64,000 bases of DNA from Paenibacillus sp. V4I3 (GTDB lineage: Bacteria; Bacillota; Bacilli; Paenibacillales; NBRC-103111): assembly GCF_030817215.1 (NCBI RefSeq), contig NZ_JAUSZA010000001.1, positions 7,166,501-7,230,500 of the forward strand. The letters run 5' to 3'. The notes under the pieces are model-generated. The model worked only from the letters and a program-made list of their open reading frames with translations, ran no database searches and was not told the DNA's origin. Every line of letters begins with the position of its first letter. Positions within the stretch are counted from its first letter, which is position 1. Shown piece by piece: positions 28,370 to 36,298 of this stretch. The position numbers and the translations under genes were made by a program.

Positions 28370-29190
28370 ATCCACCCATGAAAACCTGAAACCAGATTAG
28401 AAACCACGAAATTGAGAACTACAATTAAGAATGCTGCGAGGTTCCATGCTGCCAGCTTATTTCCCGAAATACGCATAGAATGCTGCTGAAATAAATAGAA
28501 AGCGTACGCTGCTAACACAAAAAATGAATTAATCACCTTAGGATCATAAAGTAAATTACGATCTCCCTCCAGTACAACCCAGACCACACCCAGACTTAAA
28601 GCCATAAGAAGCAATGGTGCTCCGATAATAACGGAGAGATAGGTATAATGCTCAATTTTCTCAAGTGAAGGTAATCTCATAACCGTTTGAGAAAATTTCT
28701 TCGCTTTCAACATTTTGTGTAAAAACACATACATGCCTGAGAAAATAGCTGCAATCGAGAATGCCACGTAACTGCCAATCGCCAGGGTAATATGGATAAA
28801 TAATAGCTCATCATTGATGTCCCAATCGGGCTTAATTGGCGTTACATTCGGATTACCGAATACATTCAAAGCCAAAATGGCAAAACCAAGCACATTCACA
28901 AAAAATACAAACAATTCAATCCGGATAAATCGATTAATCAACAGTGAAATCGTGACAATCAACCACGAAAACATAAAAAGTACATCCGATCGGGCAAACG
29001 CCCATTCCGTCAAATGACCATACAAATTAATTCCTAAGTAAGCGGTTTGCAGAACCCATACAAACAAAAGCAGCCCCGTCCCCATCCGTTTCGCGCTTCG
29101 GTTCGCATTAGCGAAATCCGAAAAGTAAAACAATAGGCTCAGGGCATACATATAAATCATCGCATCAAACAACCAGCTACGTGTTACCAT
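28360..29190 (-). CDS. hemX: HemX / CcsA-like cytochrome c assembly membrane protein
   Basis: A 276-residue integral membrane protein with about eight spans. It contains the CcsA-family features SWLIVTISLLINR and LLFIHITLAIGSYVAFSIAAIFSGMY. In Bacillus subtilis HemX lies between hemA and hemC and lowers HemA levels. CcsA relatives handle heme for cytochrome c. Position between hemA and the hemC group supports the HemX name. The ATG at 29190 has GAGAGGTGCC directly upstream. Its end overlaps the next gene by about 10-16 bases. Confidence 0.9.
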   Translation of the reverse strand: MVTRSWLFDAMIYMYALSLLFYFSDFANANRSAKRMGTGLLLFVWVLQTAYLGINLYGHLTEWAFARSDVLFMFSWLIVTISLLINRFIRIELFVFFVNVLGFAILALNVFGNPNVTPIKPDWDINDELLFIHITLAIGSYVAFSIAAIFSGMYVFLHKMLKAKKFSQTVMRLPSLEKIEHYTYLSVIIGAPLLLMALSLGVVWVVLEGDRNLLYDPKVINSFFVLAAYAFYLFQQHSMRISGNKLAAWNLAAFLIVVLNFVVSNLVSGFHGWIWS

Positions 29191-29223
29191 GGCACCTCTC
29201 CTAGGCGATTAGCGCCCTTTTCT

Positions 29224-30627
29224 TCAAGATTGGGCTAGAATATCAGCGTTCTGTAAATTAAGCACGGACAACTTATCATCCAGCATCTGCTTAGCTTCAA
29301 CTGCTTTATGCCCGGCTTCTAGTTCTTGTGCTAACTGATTGGCTTGCTCTTGTTGTTCAAGGGTCTCTTCTAGGGCAAACAGTTTCGTGAATAACTCAAG
29401 CGCTTCATCACCATGACGCTCTCCCGCCATTTCCTTAATGCGAAGGATCGGGTCTCGCAGCACTTGATTCACAATGCTTTTCGTTAATTTACGAATAACT
29501 TTAATTTCACGTTCATCAAGGTCAGGCAGCTTCTTTAACATGTTATCCATCGTCTCTTCGTGGATCTGACTCGCTTTTGTTTGAAGAGCGCTAATGACTG
29601 GACTTACACCTAGCGTCTTCGTCCATTGTTCGAAAACACCCATTTCAGACTCAATCATTGTTTCAATCTTCGCTGCTTCTTTCTTTCTCTCTTGTAAATG
29701 TTTATCTACGATATTCTCCAGATCATCGATATCATAAAGAAAAACATTAGGTAAGCCGCTAATTTGTGGATCTAGATCACGAGGGACAGCAATGTCCATC
29801 ATGAAAAGCGGACGTGACTTTCTCTTTTGAACATAGGACTGAATATCATTCTTCGTAAGAACATATCCCGGAGCGCCCGTCGAGCTAATAATAATATCCA
29901 CTTCCGCTAAATGCTCCAGCATGTTATCCATGGTACATGGAATGCCGTTAAATTTCTCCGCCAATTCCACAGCACGTTCAAACGTACGATTAACCACGAT
30001 AACTTTGTTAGCTCCATTCGCGTAAAGATGCTTAACGGTCAGTTCGCTCATCTTACCAGCACCAATAATCATAACCGTTTTGTTCATGTAAGAGCCGAAT
30101 ATTCGTTTACCAAGTTCCACCGCGGCGTAGCTGACGGAAACTGGATTATTGCTAATGCCTGTTTCGGAGTGTGCTTTTTTGGCAAGTGTCACGGATTGCT
30201 TAAACAACGTATTGAAATAAGCCCCGGTTGCTTTCATATTTTGAGATGATAAAAAAGCATCCCGCACTTGTCCTAGAATTTGGGTTTCCCCAATGACCAT
30301 GGAATCTAAACCGCTTGTTACGCGGAATAAATGTTCAATCGCTTTTTCATTTTCATACATATATAAATGCTTTTGGAATTGATCCTTGCCGACTTGGAAC
30401 CAACGTTCAATGAAGTGTGTCAAGTAATGACTGCACATCTGCGGTCGATCCACAACAGCGTAGATTTCCGTGCGATTGCAGGTGGCGACAATTACACACT
30501 CCAATATACTTTTCGTTTCTTTCAATTCTGCCAATGCCTTAGGTAAATCCTGATCGGAGAAAGCGAACTTCTCCCGAATTTCTACCGGGGCCGTACGATA
30601 GTTCAAGCCTAGTGCGATAATATGCAA
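29224..30627 (-). CDS. hemA: Glutamyl-tRNA reductase
   Basis: HemA reduces glutamyl-tRNA to glutamate-1-semialdehyde, the first committed step of C5 heme synthesis. The product is 467 residues. The start MHIIALGLNYRTAPVEIREK, the catalytic cysteine in VIVATCNRTEIYAV near residue 50, the signature HLFRVTSGLDSMVIGETQILGQV, the NADPH Rossmann motif VMIIGAGKMSELTVKHL, and a C-terminal dimerisation helix are all visible. I prefer the TTG at 30627, which matches the family start and has AGGTGG five bases upstream. A GTG three codons earlier is the alternative. Confidence 0.96.
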   Translation of the reverse strand: MHIIALGLNYRTAPVEIREKFAFSDQDLPKALAELKETKSILECVIVATCNRTEIYAVVDRPQMCSHYLTHFIERWFQVGKDQFQKHLYMYENEKAIEHLFRVTSGLDSMVIGETQILGQVRDAFLSSQNMKATGAYFNTLFKQSVTLAKKAHSETGISNNPVSVSYAAVELGKRIFGSYMNKTVMIIGAGKMSELTVKHLYANGANKVIVVNRTFERAVELAEKFNGIPCTMDNMLEHLAEVDIIISSTGAPGYVLTKNDIQSYVQKRKSRPLFMMDIAVPRDLDPQISGLPNVFLYDIDDLENIVDKHLQERKKEAAKIETMIESEMGVFEQWTKTLGVSPVISALQTKASQIHEETMDNMLKKLPDLDEREIKVIRKLTKSIVNQVLRDPILRIKEMAGERHGDEALELFTKLFALEETLEQQEQANQLAQELEAGHKAVEAKQMLDDKLSVLNLQNADILAQS

Positions 30628-30663
30628 AGGTACCACCTGCCTTTCCGTCTAATTCTATGTACC

Positions 30664-30672
30664 ATTATAGCA
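30664..30672 (-). promoter_or_regulatory. Extended -10 promoter of the heme operon
   Basis: On the minus strand TGCTATAAT forms a perfect extended -10 element about 35 bases upstream of the hemA start. No good -35 box is seen at the normal distance, which an extended -10 can tolerate. Confidence 0.55.
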
Positions 30673-30765
30673 CAGCAAAACATGCAATCCGACAAATTTT
30701 TTGTATAATTTATGAATGCTACATTCTGCTCGTTAGTTTTAACAGCATTTCGTTCCTATATACCT

Positions 30766-30809
30766 AATATAGCGATCTTTGAGCTCCACTCAAGAAAAGA
30801 TCCCTATAT
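30766..30809. repeat. Long hairpin between the 178-residue gene and hemA
   Basis: Arms AATATAG (30766-30772) and CTATATT (30803-30809) enclose GATCTT/AAGATC and TGAG/CTCA around CTCCA. No T tract follows. It could be a transcript-end or processing hairpin. Its core resembles the palindrome of the 37-bp lonA repeats. Confidence 0.6.
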
Positions 30810-30817
30810 TGACCATT

Positions 30818-31354
30818 TTATTGAAGTGCTTTTTTTCGTATAAAAGAGGTTAAATTTCGATCTAGTTCCGCCAGCTTCGTATTTTGGGACGAAACAATAT
30901 CGCCATTCGAAGCCATGATTTTCTCATACAGATCGTACAGACTCTTGTACTGAAGCCAAACTTCCTTCAAAACCTGGCTCTCATCAGGCTTTAATGTTCG
31001 CTCTCCCCCCACCTGCAGACGCTTCAAGTACTGCGTTAGCTGGGTCATACTGTCCAGTGAAGTCAGATATTCGCTTCCTCCCGCAGCAAGCACCAGGCGT
31101 TCATGCGTATAACTTGCCGAGTAAAGGGCTTGTTGGACAGCATTCAATCCTTCGGTATCTTTGCTTTGAGCAGCTTCTTCCAGATAGCTCTTCAGAAGTT
31201 CCATCTGAAACAGAGAAACTTGATACAGTAGATGGGTAGCATCATGCTCTTCTTTATGAGGACCTAATATTTGAATGAGTTGATAAATAGGCCAGATGAT
31301 GAGAAAGAGAACAATACTATAAATCACAGCTTTTCTAACTATTTTCTGTTTCAA
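30818..31354 (-). CDS. Membrane-anchored helical protein of unknown function
   Basis: A 178-residue protein I do not recognise. An N-terminal transmembrane helix (about residues 8-30, AVIYSIVLFLIIWPIYQLIQ) is followed by an external helical region rich in Leu, Gln and Glu with no catalytic motif. It is predicted to be an extracytoplasmic helical bundle. It lies between speD and hemA and is transcribed with the heme genes' strand. A long hairpin directly after its stop suggests its transcript ends there. It is absent from the corresponding Bacillus subtilis position. Confidence 0.8.
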   Translation of the reverse strand: MKQKIVRKAVIYSIVLFLIIWPIYQLIQILGPHKEEHDATHLLYQVSLFQMELLKSYLEEAAQSKDTEGLNAVQQALYSASYTHERLVLAAGGSEYLTSLDSMTQLTQYLKRLQVGGERTLKPDESQVLKEVWLQYKSLYDLYEKIMASNGDIVSSQNTKLAELDRNLTSFIRKKALQ

Positions 31355-31431
31355 ATCTGTTCCCCCATTTCATGTTTGCTTCATGTTTGGACATGTGTCG
31401 CAATAACATTGTATGGGTATCTGGACAAACA

Positions 31432-31460
31432 AATAACCACGGATTTCTCCGTGGTTATCG
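31432..31460 (-). terminator. Terminator after speD
   Basis: On the minus strand AACCACGGA and TCCGTGGTT form a 9-bp stem with loop GAAA, followed by ATTTGTTTG. It lies about 20 bases after the speD stop. Confidence 0.8.
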
Positions 31461-31480
31461 TTATTGTTATGCGCAGATTC

Positions 31481-31888
31481 TTATTTAACAAGCTCTGCAT
31501 GCTTTATTTCAGGAGTTTCTACTTGTAGTTCACCCATTCCGCGAACTAATTTCTTCGCATAGAATGTTTCTGGTTTCAATACGGATACCATAAAGTCGAT
31601 CGCTAATTGAGGGTCCACTGTCTCACCGCATGTATAACAGTCAAGCGCGGCAAAACCTCTCTCAGGATAAGTATGAATGGAGAGATGACTCTCGGACAAC
31701 ATAACAAGTACAGTTGCTCCTTGTGGTTCAAATTGCTTGGATTGTACAGATAGTACGGTTGCTCCGCATACCTCGGCAGCTTCTACCATCTGAGCTTGCA
31801 GCCAATCTGCATTGTTCAGAAGTTCGAAATCTACCCCCCAAGTATCTACAGCAACGTGTCTTCCGAAAGTTGAGTATTCTGTTTCCAT
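31481..31888 (-). CDS. speD: S-adenosylmethionine decarboxylase proenzyme
   Basis: SpeD supplies decarboxylated SAM for spermidine synthesis. The 135-residue proenzyme self-cleaves to create a pyruvoyl group. The cleavage motif LSESHLSIHTYPERGFAALD has the Glu-Ser pair near residue 65, and the catalytic cysteine is in CYTCGETVDP. Length and motifs fit the class 1B SpeD of Gram-positives. The ATG at 31888 has GGGGG nine bases upstream. It is a single gene flanked by an upstream 250-base gap. No spermidine synthase is nearby. Confidence 0.96.
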   Translation of the reverse strand: METEYSTFGRHVAVDTWGVDFELLNNADWLQAQMVEAAEVCGATVLSVQSKQFEPQGATVLVMLSESHLSIHTYPERGFAALDCYTCGETVDPQLAIDFMVSVLKPETFYAKKLVRGMGELQVETPEIKHAELVK

Positions 31889-32093
31889 CTTTCGGTTCCC
31901 CCTTCCTAGGAATAAAATGTCTGAAAAAAAATTTCATCCGCTAGGACCTACGTCATTCACTTCCCGAGGGTATTTATCTCTCGCAACATTCAATGTCCTG
32001 AGTGAATCCTGGTTCCTATATTGTTTTCAACGAGAATAAAAATAACATCTATCGACGAGAAATGCAATAGTTTTTTTTGCTAAATGCCTTAAA
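31889..32093. other. Non-coding gap upstream of speD
   Basis: About 200 A/T-rich bases between the terminator of the 195-residue gene and speD. I see short inverted segments (CGAGGG...) but no convincing gene or riboswitch. A speD promoter must lie here. Confidence 0.4.
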
Positions 32094-32126
32094 ACAAAAA
32101 AGACCCTAAAAAGGGTCTATTATAAT
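32094..32126 (-). terminator. Terminator after the 195-residue gene
   Basis: On the minus strand AGACCCT and AGGGTCT flank TTTT and are followed by six T, a compact intrinsic terminator. Confidence 0.9.
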
Positions 32127-32143
32127 TGTAGGTATATGTGTAG

Positions 32144-32731
32144 TTAAGCCTCCAATATAAACAAACGATGCGTTAGCTCATTGAGGCGAGTGTCGATCTG
32201 TTGATGTTCTTCCTGTTGCTGCAGCATATTACGCAAATCTAGAAGATGGTTAATTTGATCGTAGATCATTTCAATCTCTTGCTCGACTTCTCTCTTTTGG
32301 AACATTTGCTGCATGAGACCAATGGTGTCTTTGTACTCATAGATAACGGTCAACAATTGCCCTTTGACTTCCTCGATTTTAACGACGGTTCCACGTTCAT
32401 AGTAGTAAACCATTGTATAACTAGGGTAAATTCGGTTTACTGTTGCGCTTCCTTTAAACTCTGACACTGCTTTACGCATCAAATTAGCAAGTAAGGTGTT
32501 ACTTAATCTGCAGGATCCTGTGCATTCATATAGGCCCGATTTCTTCTCAAATGAAAGGACGATTTCCTGACCTGCTCCATCTTGAAAAACAACCTCTTGG
32601 TTGCCATTTTCTAAGACTTTCACTTGCAATGTCACTTGATGATCCACAAACATTTGAAAAAACTTGAACATCTCGGCTTCTGTTAACTGGAGGCAGGTTT
32701 TGACATATTCAGTCGCTAACCTTTGTGCCAT
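32144..32731 (-). CDS. Unknown protein conserved-looking beside engB
   Basis: A 195-residue soluble protein that I do not recognise. The first two thirds are beta-rich (VTLQVKVLENGNQEVVFQDG, GLYECTGSCRLSNTLLANLM). It also holds YPSYTMVYYYERGTVVKIEE. The last 45 residues are a coiled coil (REVEQEIEMIYDQINHLLDL). No catalytic motif is clear. The ATG at 32731 has GAGGGAT upstream and is preferred to the ATG nine codons earlier. It lies between speD and engB on the same strand and ends at its own terminator. Confidence 0.8.
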   Translation of the reverse strand: MAQRLATEYVKTCLQLTEAEMFKFFQMFVDHQVTLQVKVLENGNQEVVFQDGAGQEIVLSFEKKSGLYECTGSCRLSNTLLANLMRKAVSEFKGSATVNRIYPSYTMVYYYERGTVVKIEEVKGQLLTVIYEYKDTIGLMQQMFQKREVEQEIEMIYDQINHLLDLRNMLQQQEEHQQIDTRLNELTHRLFILEA

Positions 32732-32955
32732 AAAAATCCCTCGATTCTTTGTTTTCAAGCCATTAACTATTACCTTGTTTATTATTATACTACATGCGTC
32801 TCTAATATTCCTGCGTGCATTTCATTATAATCAGCCAAATATTCTGAAAAAACCAAGGAATTACGGAATGCCAGCAAATTTTCCCCAGTAAACCTCGCTT
32901 TCCCGTGTGCTTCTTCTTGATTTTCTCTGTCTTTTGACGTCCTTCTTATCCTTAC

Positions 32956-32990
32956 ACAAAAAACCGCCCTATGAATCAGGACGGTTCTTG
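32956..32990 (-). terminator. Terminator overlapping the end of engB
   Basis: On the minus strand ACCGTCC and GGGCGGT form the stem, with the engB stop codon in the loop, followed by six T. Such overlap of stop codon and terminator saves space and is common here. Confidence 0.8.
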
Positions 32991-33635
32991 TTCTTTATCT
33001 TGTTCTTGCTGGGTCACGAGTTCATTTGCTTCTTCAGGCTCTGGTTCTCCATAAGCGATGGCTTGCTCTAAAATCCCCCACAGCTCGTCCTTGCCGAGCC
33101 CAAGCTCCGAGGAAAACATCAACGGTTGGACACCCTTATCCATACCCAGTGTTTCTCGAACAATCTTGATATGCTTCGGCCATCTGCTTTTCGGGATCTT
33201 ATCGGCCTTGGTTGCAACGACGATGACTGGGACATCATTATGTCTTAGCCACTCGTACATAGCTTGATCATCTTTGGAAGGAGGATGCCGCAAATCAACT
33301 AATTGCATAACAAGGCGCAGTGTTTCTCGATTCATTAAGTAGCTCTCAATGAATTTCCCCCACTGCTCCCGTTTCGTTTTGGAAACTTTGGCGTAGCCAT
33401 AACCTGGAAGATCTACGAAATATAAGTCCTGATTGATCTTATAATAATTAAGCGTTTGGGTTTTGCCGGGCTGTGAGCTGGTTCTGGCCAAATTTTTGCG
33501 GGAGATCAAACAGTTAATGAGTGATGATTTCCCGACATTAGAACGCCCTGCCAGAGCAATCTCTGGCAAGGCATCCTCTGGATATTGGCTAGGTCCAACC
33601 GCACTGATAATAAACTCAGCTTGATTGACTTTCAT
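32976..33635 (-). CDS. engB: Ribosome biogenesis GTP-binding protein YsxC/EngB
   Basis: An essential TrmE-Era-EngA-like GTPase that assists 50S ribosome assembly. The 219-residue product has P-loop GRSNVGKSSLI near residue 30, G3 DLPGYGYAKV, and G4 VATKADK. It has an acidic, Gln-rich C-terminal extension of about 20 residues (EEANELVTQQEQDKEQEPS) beyond the normal end. It follows lonA closely, as in Bacillus subtilis. Confidence 0.96.
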   Translation of the reverse strand: MKVNQAEFIISAVGPSQYPEDALPEIALAGRSNVGKSSLINCLISRKNLARTSSQPGKTQTLNYYKINQDLYFVDLPGYGYAKVSKTKREQWGKFIESYLMNRETLRLVMQLVDLRHPPSKDDQAMYEWLRHNDVPVIVVATKADKIPKSRWPKHIKIVRETLGMDKGVQPLMFSSELGLGKDELWGILEQAIAYGEPEPEEANELVTQQEQDKEQEPS

Positions 33636-33658
33636 GGATGTTCAACTACTTTCTATCG

Positions 33659-36004
33659 TTATCCGACTTGCACGGGAGGCTTATTTTTGACAAGTGCATG
33701 TTCAAGCACTTGATCCATATGGCTAACTGGAATGAAGGTCATCTCGGCGCGGACACTTTCTGGAATTTCGATGATGTCTTTCTCATTATCCTGAGGCAGC
33801 AGGATGGTACGGATACCAGCTCGATGTGCAGCGAGCGCCTTTTCTTTGAGTCCTCCGATTGGAAGTACCCGGCCGCGCAATGTAATTTCACCTGTCATAG
33901 CAACCACACGAGAAACAGGAATATTCGTCAAAGCTGAAATTAATGCCGTTGCCATCGTAATTCCTGCGGATGGACCATCTTTTGGAATGGCGCCTTCAGG
34001 GATATGAATATGGATATCGTTCTTCTCATGAAAGTCAGGTGCAATGCCGAGCACGTCAGCCCGTGAGCGTGTATAACTGAAAGCAGCTTGAGCGGACTCC
34101 TTCATCACATCACCGAGTTTACCCGTCAAAGTCAATTTGCCTGTTCCAGGCATTACGGTGACCTCAATGACTAAGGTATCCCCGCCAACTTCTGTCCAAG
34201 CAAGGCCTGTCACTGCACCTATTTGATCTTTCTCTTCAGCTACATTATAGCGGAACTTGCTCGGTCCTAGATAGTCCTTCAAGTTTTCTTCCGTAACATG
34301 TACCGGTGTAGTTGGGTCAGATACGATCTTTTTAGCCGCTTTTCGATTCATACCTGCGACCTGCTGCTCTAAATTACGAACGCCCGCTTCACGTGTATAT
34401 TCACGAACGATTTTCATTAAGGCATCTTCATCCACAACAAGTTGGTCTTCTTCTAGACCATGGTCACGCTTCTGCTTAGGCAGCAAATACTTTTTCGCAA
34501 TTTGAAGCTTCTCAATCTCTGTGTAGCCAGGAATGTAGAGAACCTCCATCCGATCTAGCAGAGGGCGAGGAATATTGTGAACAGCATTCGCCGTTGTCAC
34601 GAACATGACATTGGACAAGTCAAAGGGAACTTCAATGAAATGATCACTAAAAGTGCTATTCTGCTCGGGATCAAGAACTTCAAGCAATGCCGAAGCCGGA
34701 TCGCCGCGGAAATCCATTGCCATTTTATCAATTTCGTCTAGTAAGAAAACAGGATTATTCGTTCCAGCATTCTTCATCCCCTGGATAATCCGTCCCGGCA
34801 TAGCCCCAACATACGTACGACGATGACCGCGAATCTCAGCTTCATCCCTAACCCCGCCAAGCGAGATACGAATGAACTGTCTTCCCATGGATCTAGCAAT
34901 CGAACGAGCAATGGAGGTTTTACCAACGCCCGGAGGACCAACTAAACAAAGGATAGGTCCTTTCAGCTTCTTAACAAGCTTCTGTACCGCTAGGTACTCG
35001 AGTACGCGTTCTTTTGGCTTATCGAGACCGAAGTGATCCTCATTCAAGATTTCCTCGGCTTTATCCAAATCCAAGTCATCATCCGTATTTTTGGACCAAG
35101 GCAATCCAAGCAGCCAATCAATATAGTTGCGGATGACGCCTCCCTCGGCAGAAGTCGCTGGCATCTTCTCTAGTCGGTCGATTTCCTTCTCAACCTTCTC
35201 GCGGACTTTATCTGGCAATTCGGCTTCCGTCAACTGGCTGCGTAGATCATCCACTTCGCCAGCGCGGCCTTCCTTATCGCCGAGTTCCTTCTGGATTGCT
35301 TTCATTTGTTCGCGAAGGTAGTACTCCTTCTGCGTTTTCTCCATTTGTTTCTTAACACGTTGACTAATTTTACGTTCAAGTTCAAGCACTTCTCGCTCAT
35401 TGTTCAAGATATTGAGCATTTTCTCGAGACGCTCACGCACATCTACGGTCTCCAGAATCTCTTGTTTATCCTTAATTTTGAGCGATAAATGGCTGCATAT
35501 GACATCTGCTAAACGGCCTGGTTCATCAATGTCCGATACCGCAGCAAGCGTTTCTGGTGTAACTTTTTTCGACAAATTAATGTAATGCTCGAATTGGCTT
35601 AGTACACTTCGCATGAGTGCATCGATCTCAGGATCGGTGATTTCTTGCTCCGGTAATTCCTTAGCCGTGACTTCATAATATTCATCATTCATAAGGTATT
35701 CAACAATCTCAGCACGCAAAACGCCTTCTACCAATACACGAATGGTTCCATTCGGTAGTTTCAGCATTTGCCGTACCTTAGCAATTGTCCCGATGCGATA
35801 AATATCCTCTTTGGCAGGTTCTTCTATGTTGATCTCTGATTGAGAGCAGAGGAGAATCATGCTGTCATCCACCATTGCCCGCTCGAGTGCTTTAACCGAC
35901 TTTTCTCGCCCTACATCCAGATGTAGAACCATGCTCGGATAAACCAGCAGTCCCCTTAGAGGCAATAGCGGCAATCTGCGCACCTTGATTTTTCCGGGTC
36001 CCAT
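33659..36004 (-). CDS. lonA: ATP-dependent protease LonA
   Basis: Lon degrades damaged and regulatory proteins. The 781-residue product has the N-terminal substrate domain (LPLLPLRGLLVYPSMVLHLDVG), a coiled coil around 190-270, the AAA+ module with Walker A VGPPGVGKTSIARS near 350, and the C-terminal protease with catalytic Ser in PKDGPSAGITMATAL and Lys in GGLKEKALAAHRAG. The ATG at 36004 has AGGAGG eight bases upstream; a GTG three codons earlier abuts that site. Its leader is an array of 37-bp palindromic repeats. Confidence 0.96.
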   Translation of the reverse strand: MGPGKIKVRRLPLLPLRGLLVYPSMVLHLDVGREKSVKALERAMVDDSMILLCSQSEINIEEPAKEDIYRIGTIAKVRQMLKLPNGTIRVLVEGVLRAEIVEYLMNDEYYEVTAKELPEQEITDPEIDALMRSVLSQFEHYINLSKKVTPETLAAVSDIDEPGRLADVICSHLSLKIKDKQEILETVDVRERLEKMLNILNNEREVLELERKISQRVKKQMEKTQKEYYLREQMKAIQKELGDKEGRAGEVDDLRSQLTEAELPDKVREKVEKEIDRLEKMPATSAEGGVIRNYIDWLLGLPWSKNTDDDLDLDKAEEILNEDHFGLDKPKERVLEYLAVQKLVKKLKGPILCLVGPPGVGKTSIARSIARSMGRQFIRISLGGVRDEAEIRGHRRTYVGAMPGRIIQGMKNAGTNNPVFLLDEIDKMAMDFRGDPASALLEVLDPEQNSTFSDHFIEVPFDLSNVMFVTTANAVHNIPRPLLDRMEVLYIPGYTEIEKLQIAKKYLLPKQKRDHGLEEDQLVVDEDALMKIVREYTREAGVRNLEQQVAGMNRKAAKKIVSDPTTPVHVTEENLKDYLGPSKFRYNVAEEKDQIGAVTGLAWTEVGGDTLVIEVTVMPGTGKLTLTGKLGDVMKESAQAAFSYTRSRADVLGIAPDFHEKNDIHIHIPEGAIPKDGPSAGITMATALISALTNIPVSRVVAMTGEITLRGRVLPIGGLKEKALAAHRAGIRTILLPQDNEKDIIEIPESVRAEMTFIPVSHMDQVLEHALVKNKPPVQVG

Positions 36005-36023
36005 CCTCTGCACCTCCTAATAT

Positions 36024-36196
36024 ATGGATCTTTGAACGGAGTTCAAAGTCTCTCCGCTTCATGGATCTTTGAACGGAGTTCAAAGTCTCTCCGTTTCATG
36101 GATCTTTGAACGGAGTTCAAAGTCTCTCCGCTTCATGGATCTTTGAACGGAGTTCGAAATCACACCGTCTCGGATCTCTGTACGATATTCAATGTC
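36024..36196. repeat. 37-bp tandem repeat with palindromic core in the lonA leader
   Basis: Three nearly identical 37-base units (36024-36060, 36061-36097, 36098-36134) are followed by a diverged unit (36135-36171) and a remnant (36172-36196). Each carries CTTTGAAC-GGA-GTTCAAAG, an 8-bp perfect inverted repeat. Units 1 and 3 are identical and unit 2 differs by one base. The array lies between the lonB stop and the lonA ribosome binding site. In lonA mRNA it would form three or four identical hairpins whose loops contain CTCC. Confidence 0.9.
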
Positions 36197-36298
36197 ATTT
36201 ATTTCTGTACCCTCGTTGCCCTTTACATTTTATCAAAACTGCAAACAAAACACCAACTGGCACTCTGACGCGTCATGTGAGGTCTTCTTTACTCTGAT

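Noticed and set aside
36024..36196. CRISPR array
   Set aside because: Units are contiguous with no unique spacers, and no cas gene is present.
36005..36298. CtsR or CIRCE heat-shock operator before lonA
   Set aside because: Neither the CtsR direct heptads nor the CIRCE inverted repeat is present; the palindrome is different.
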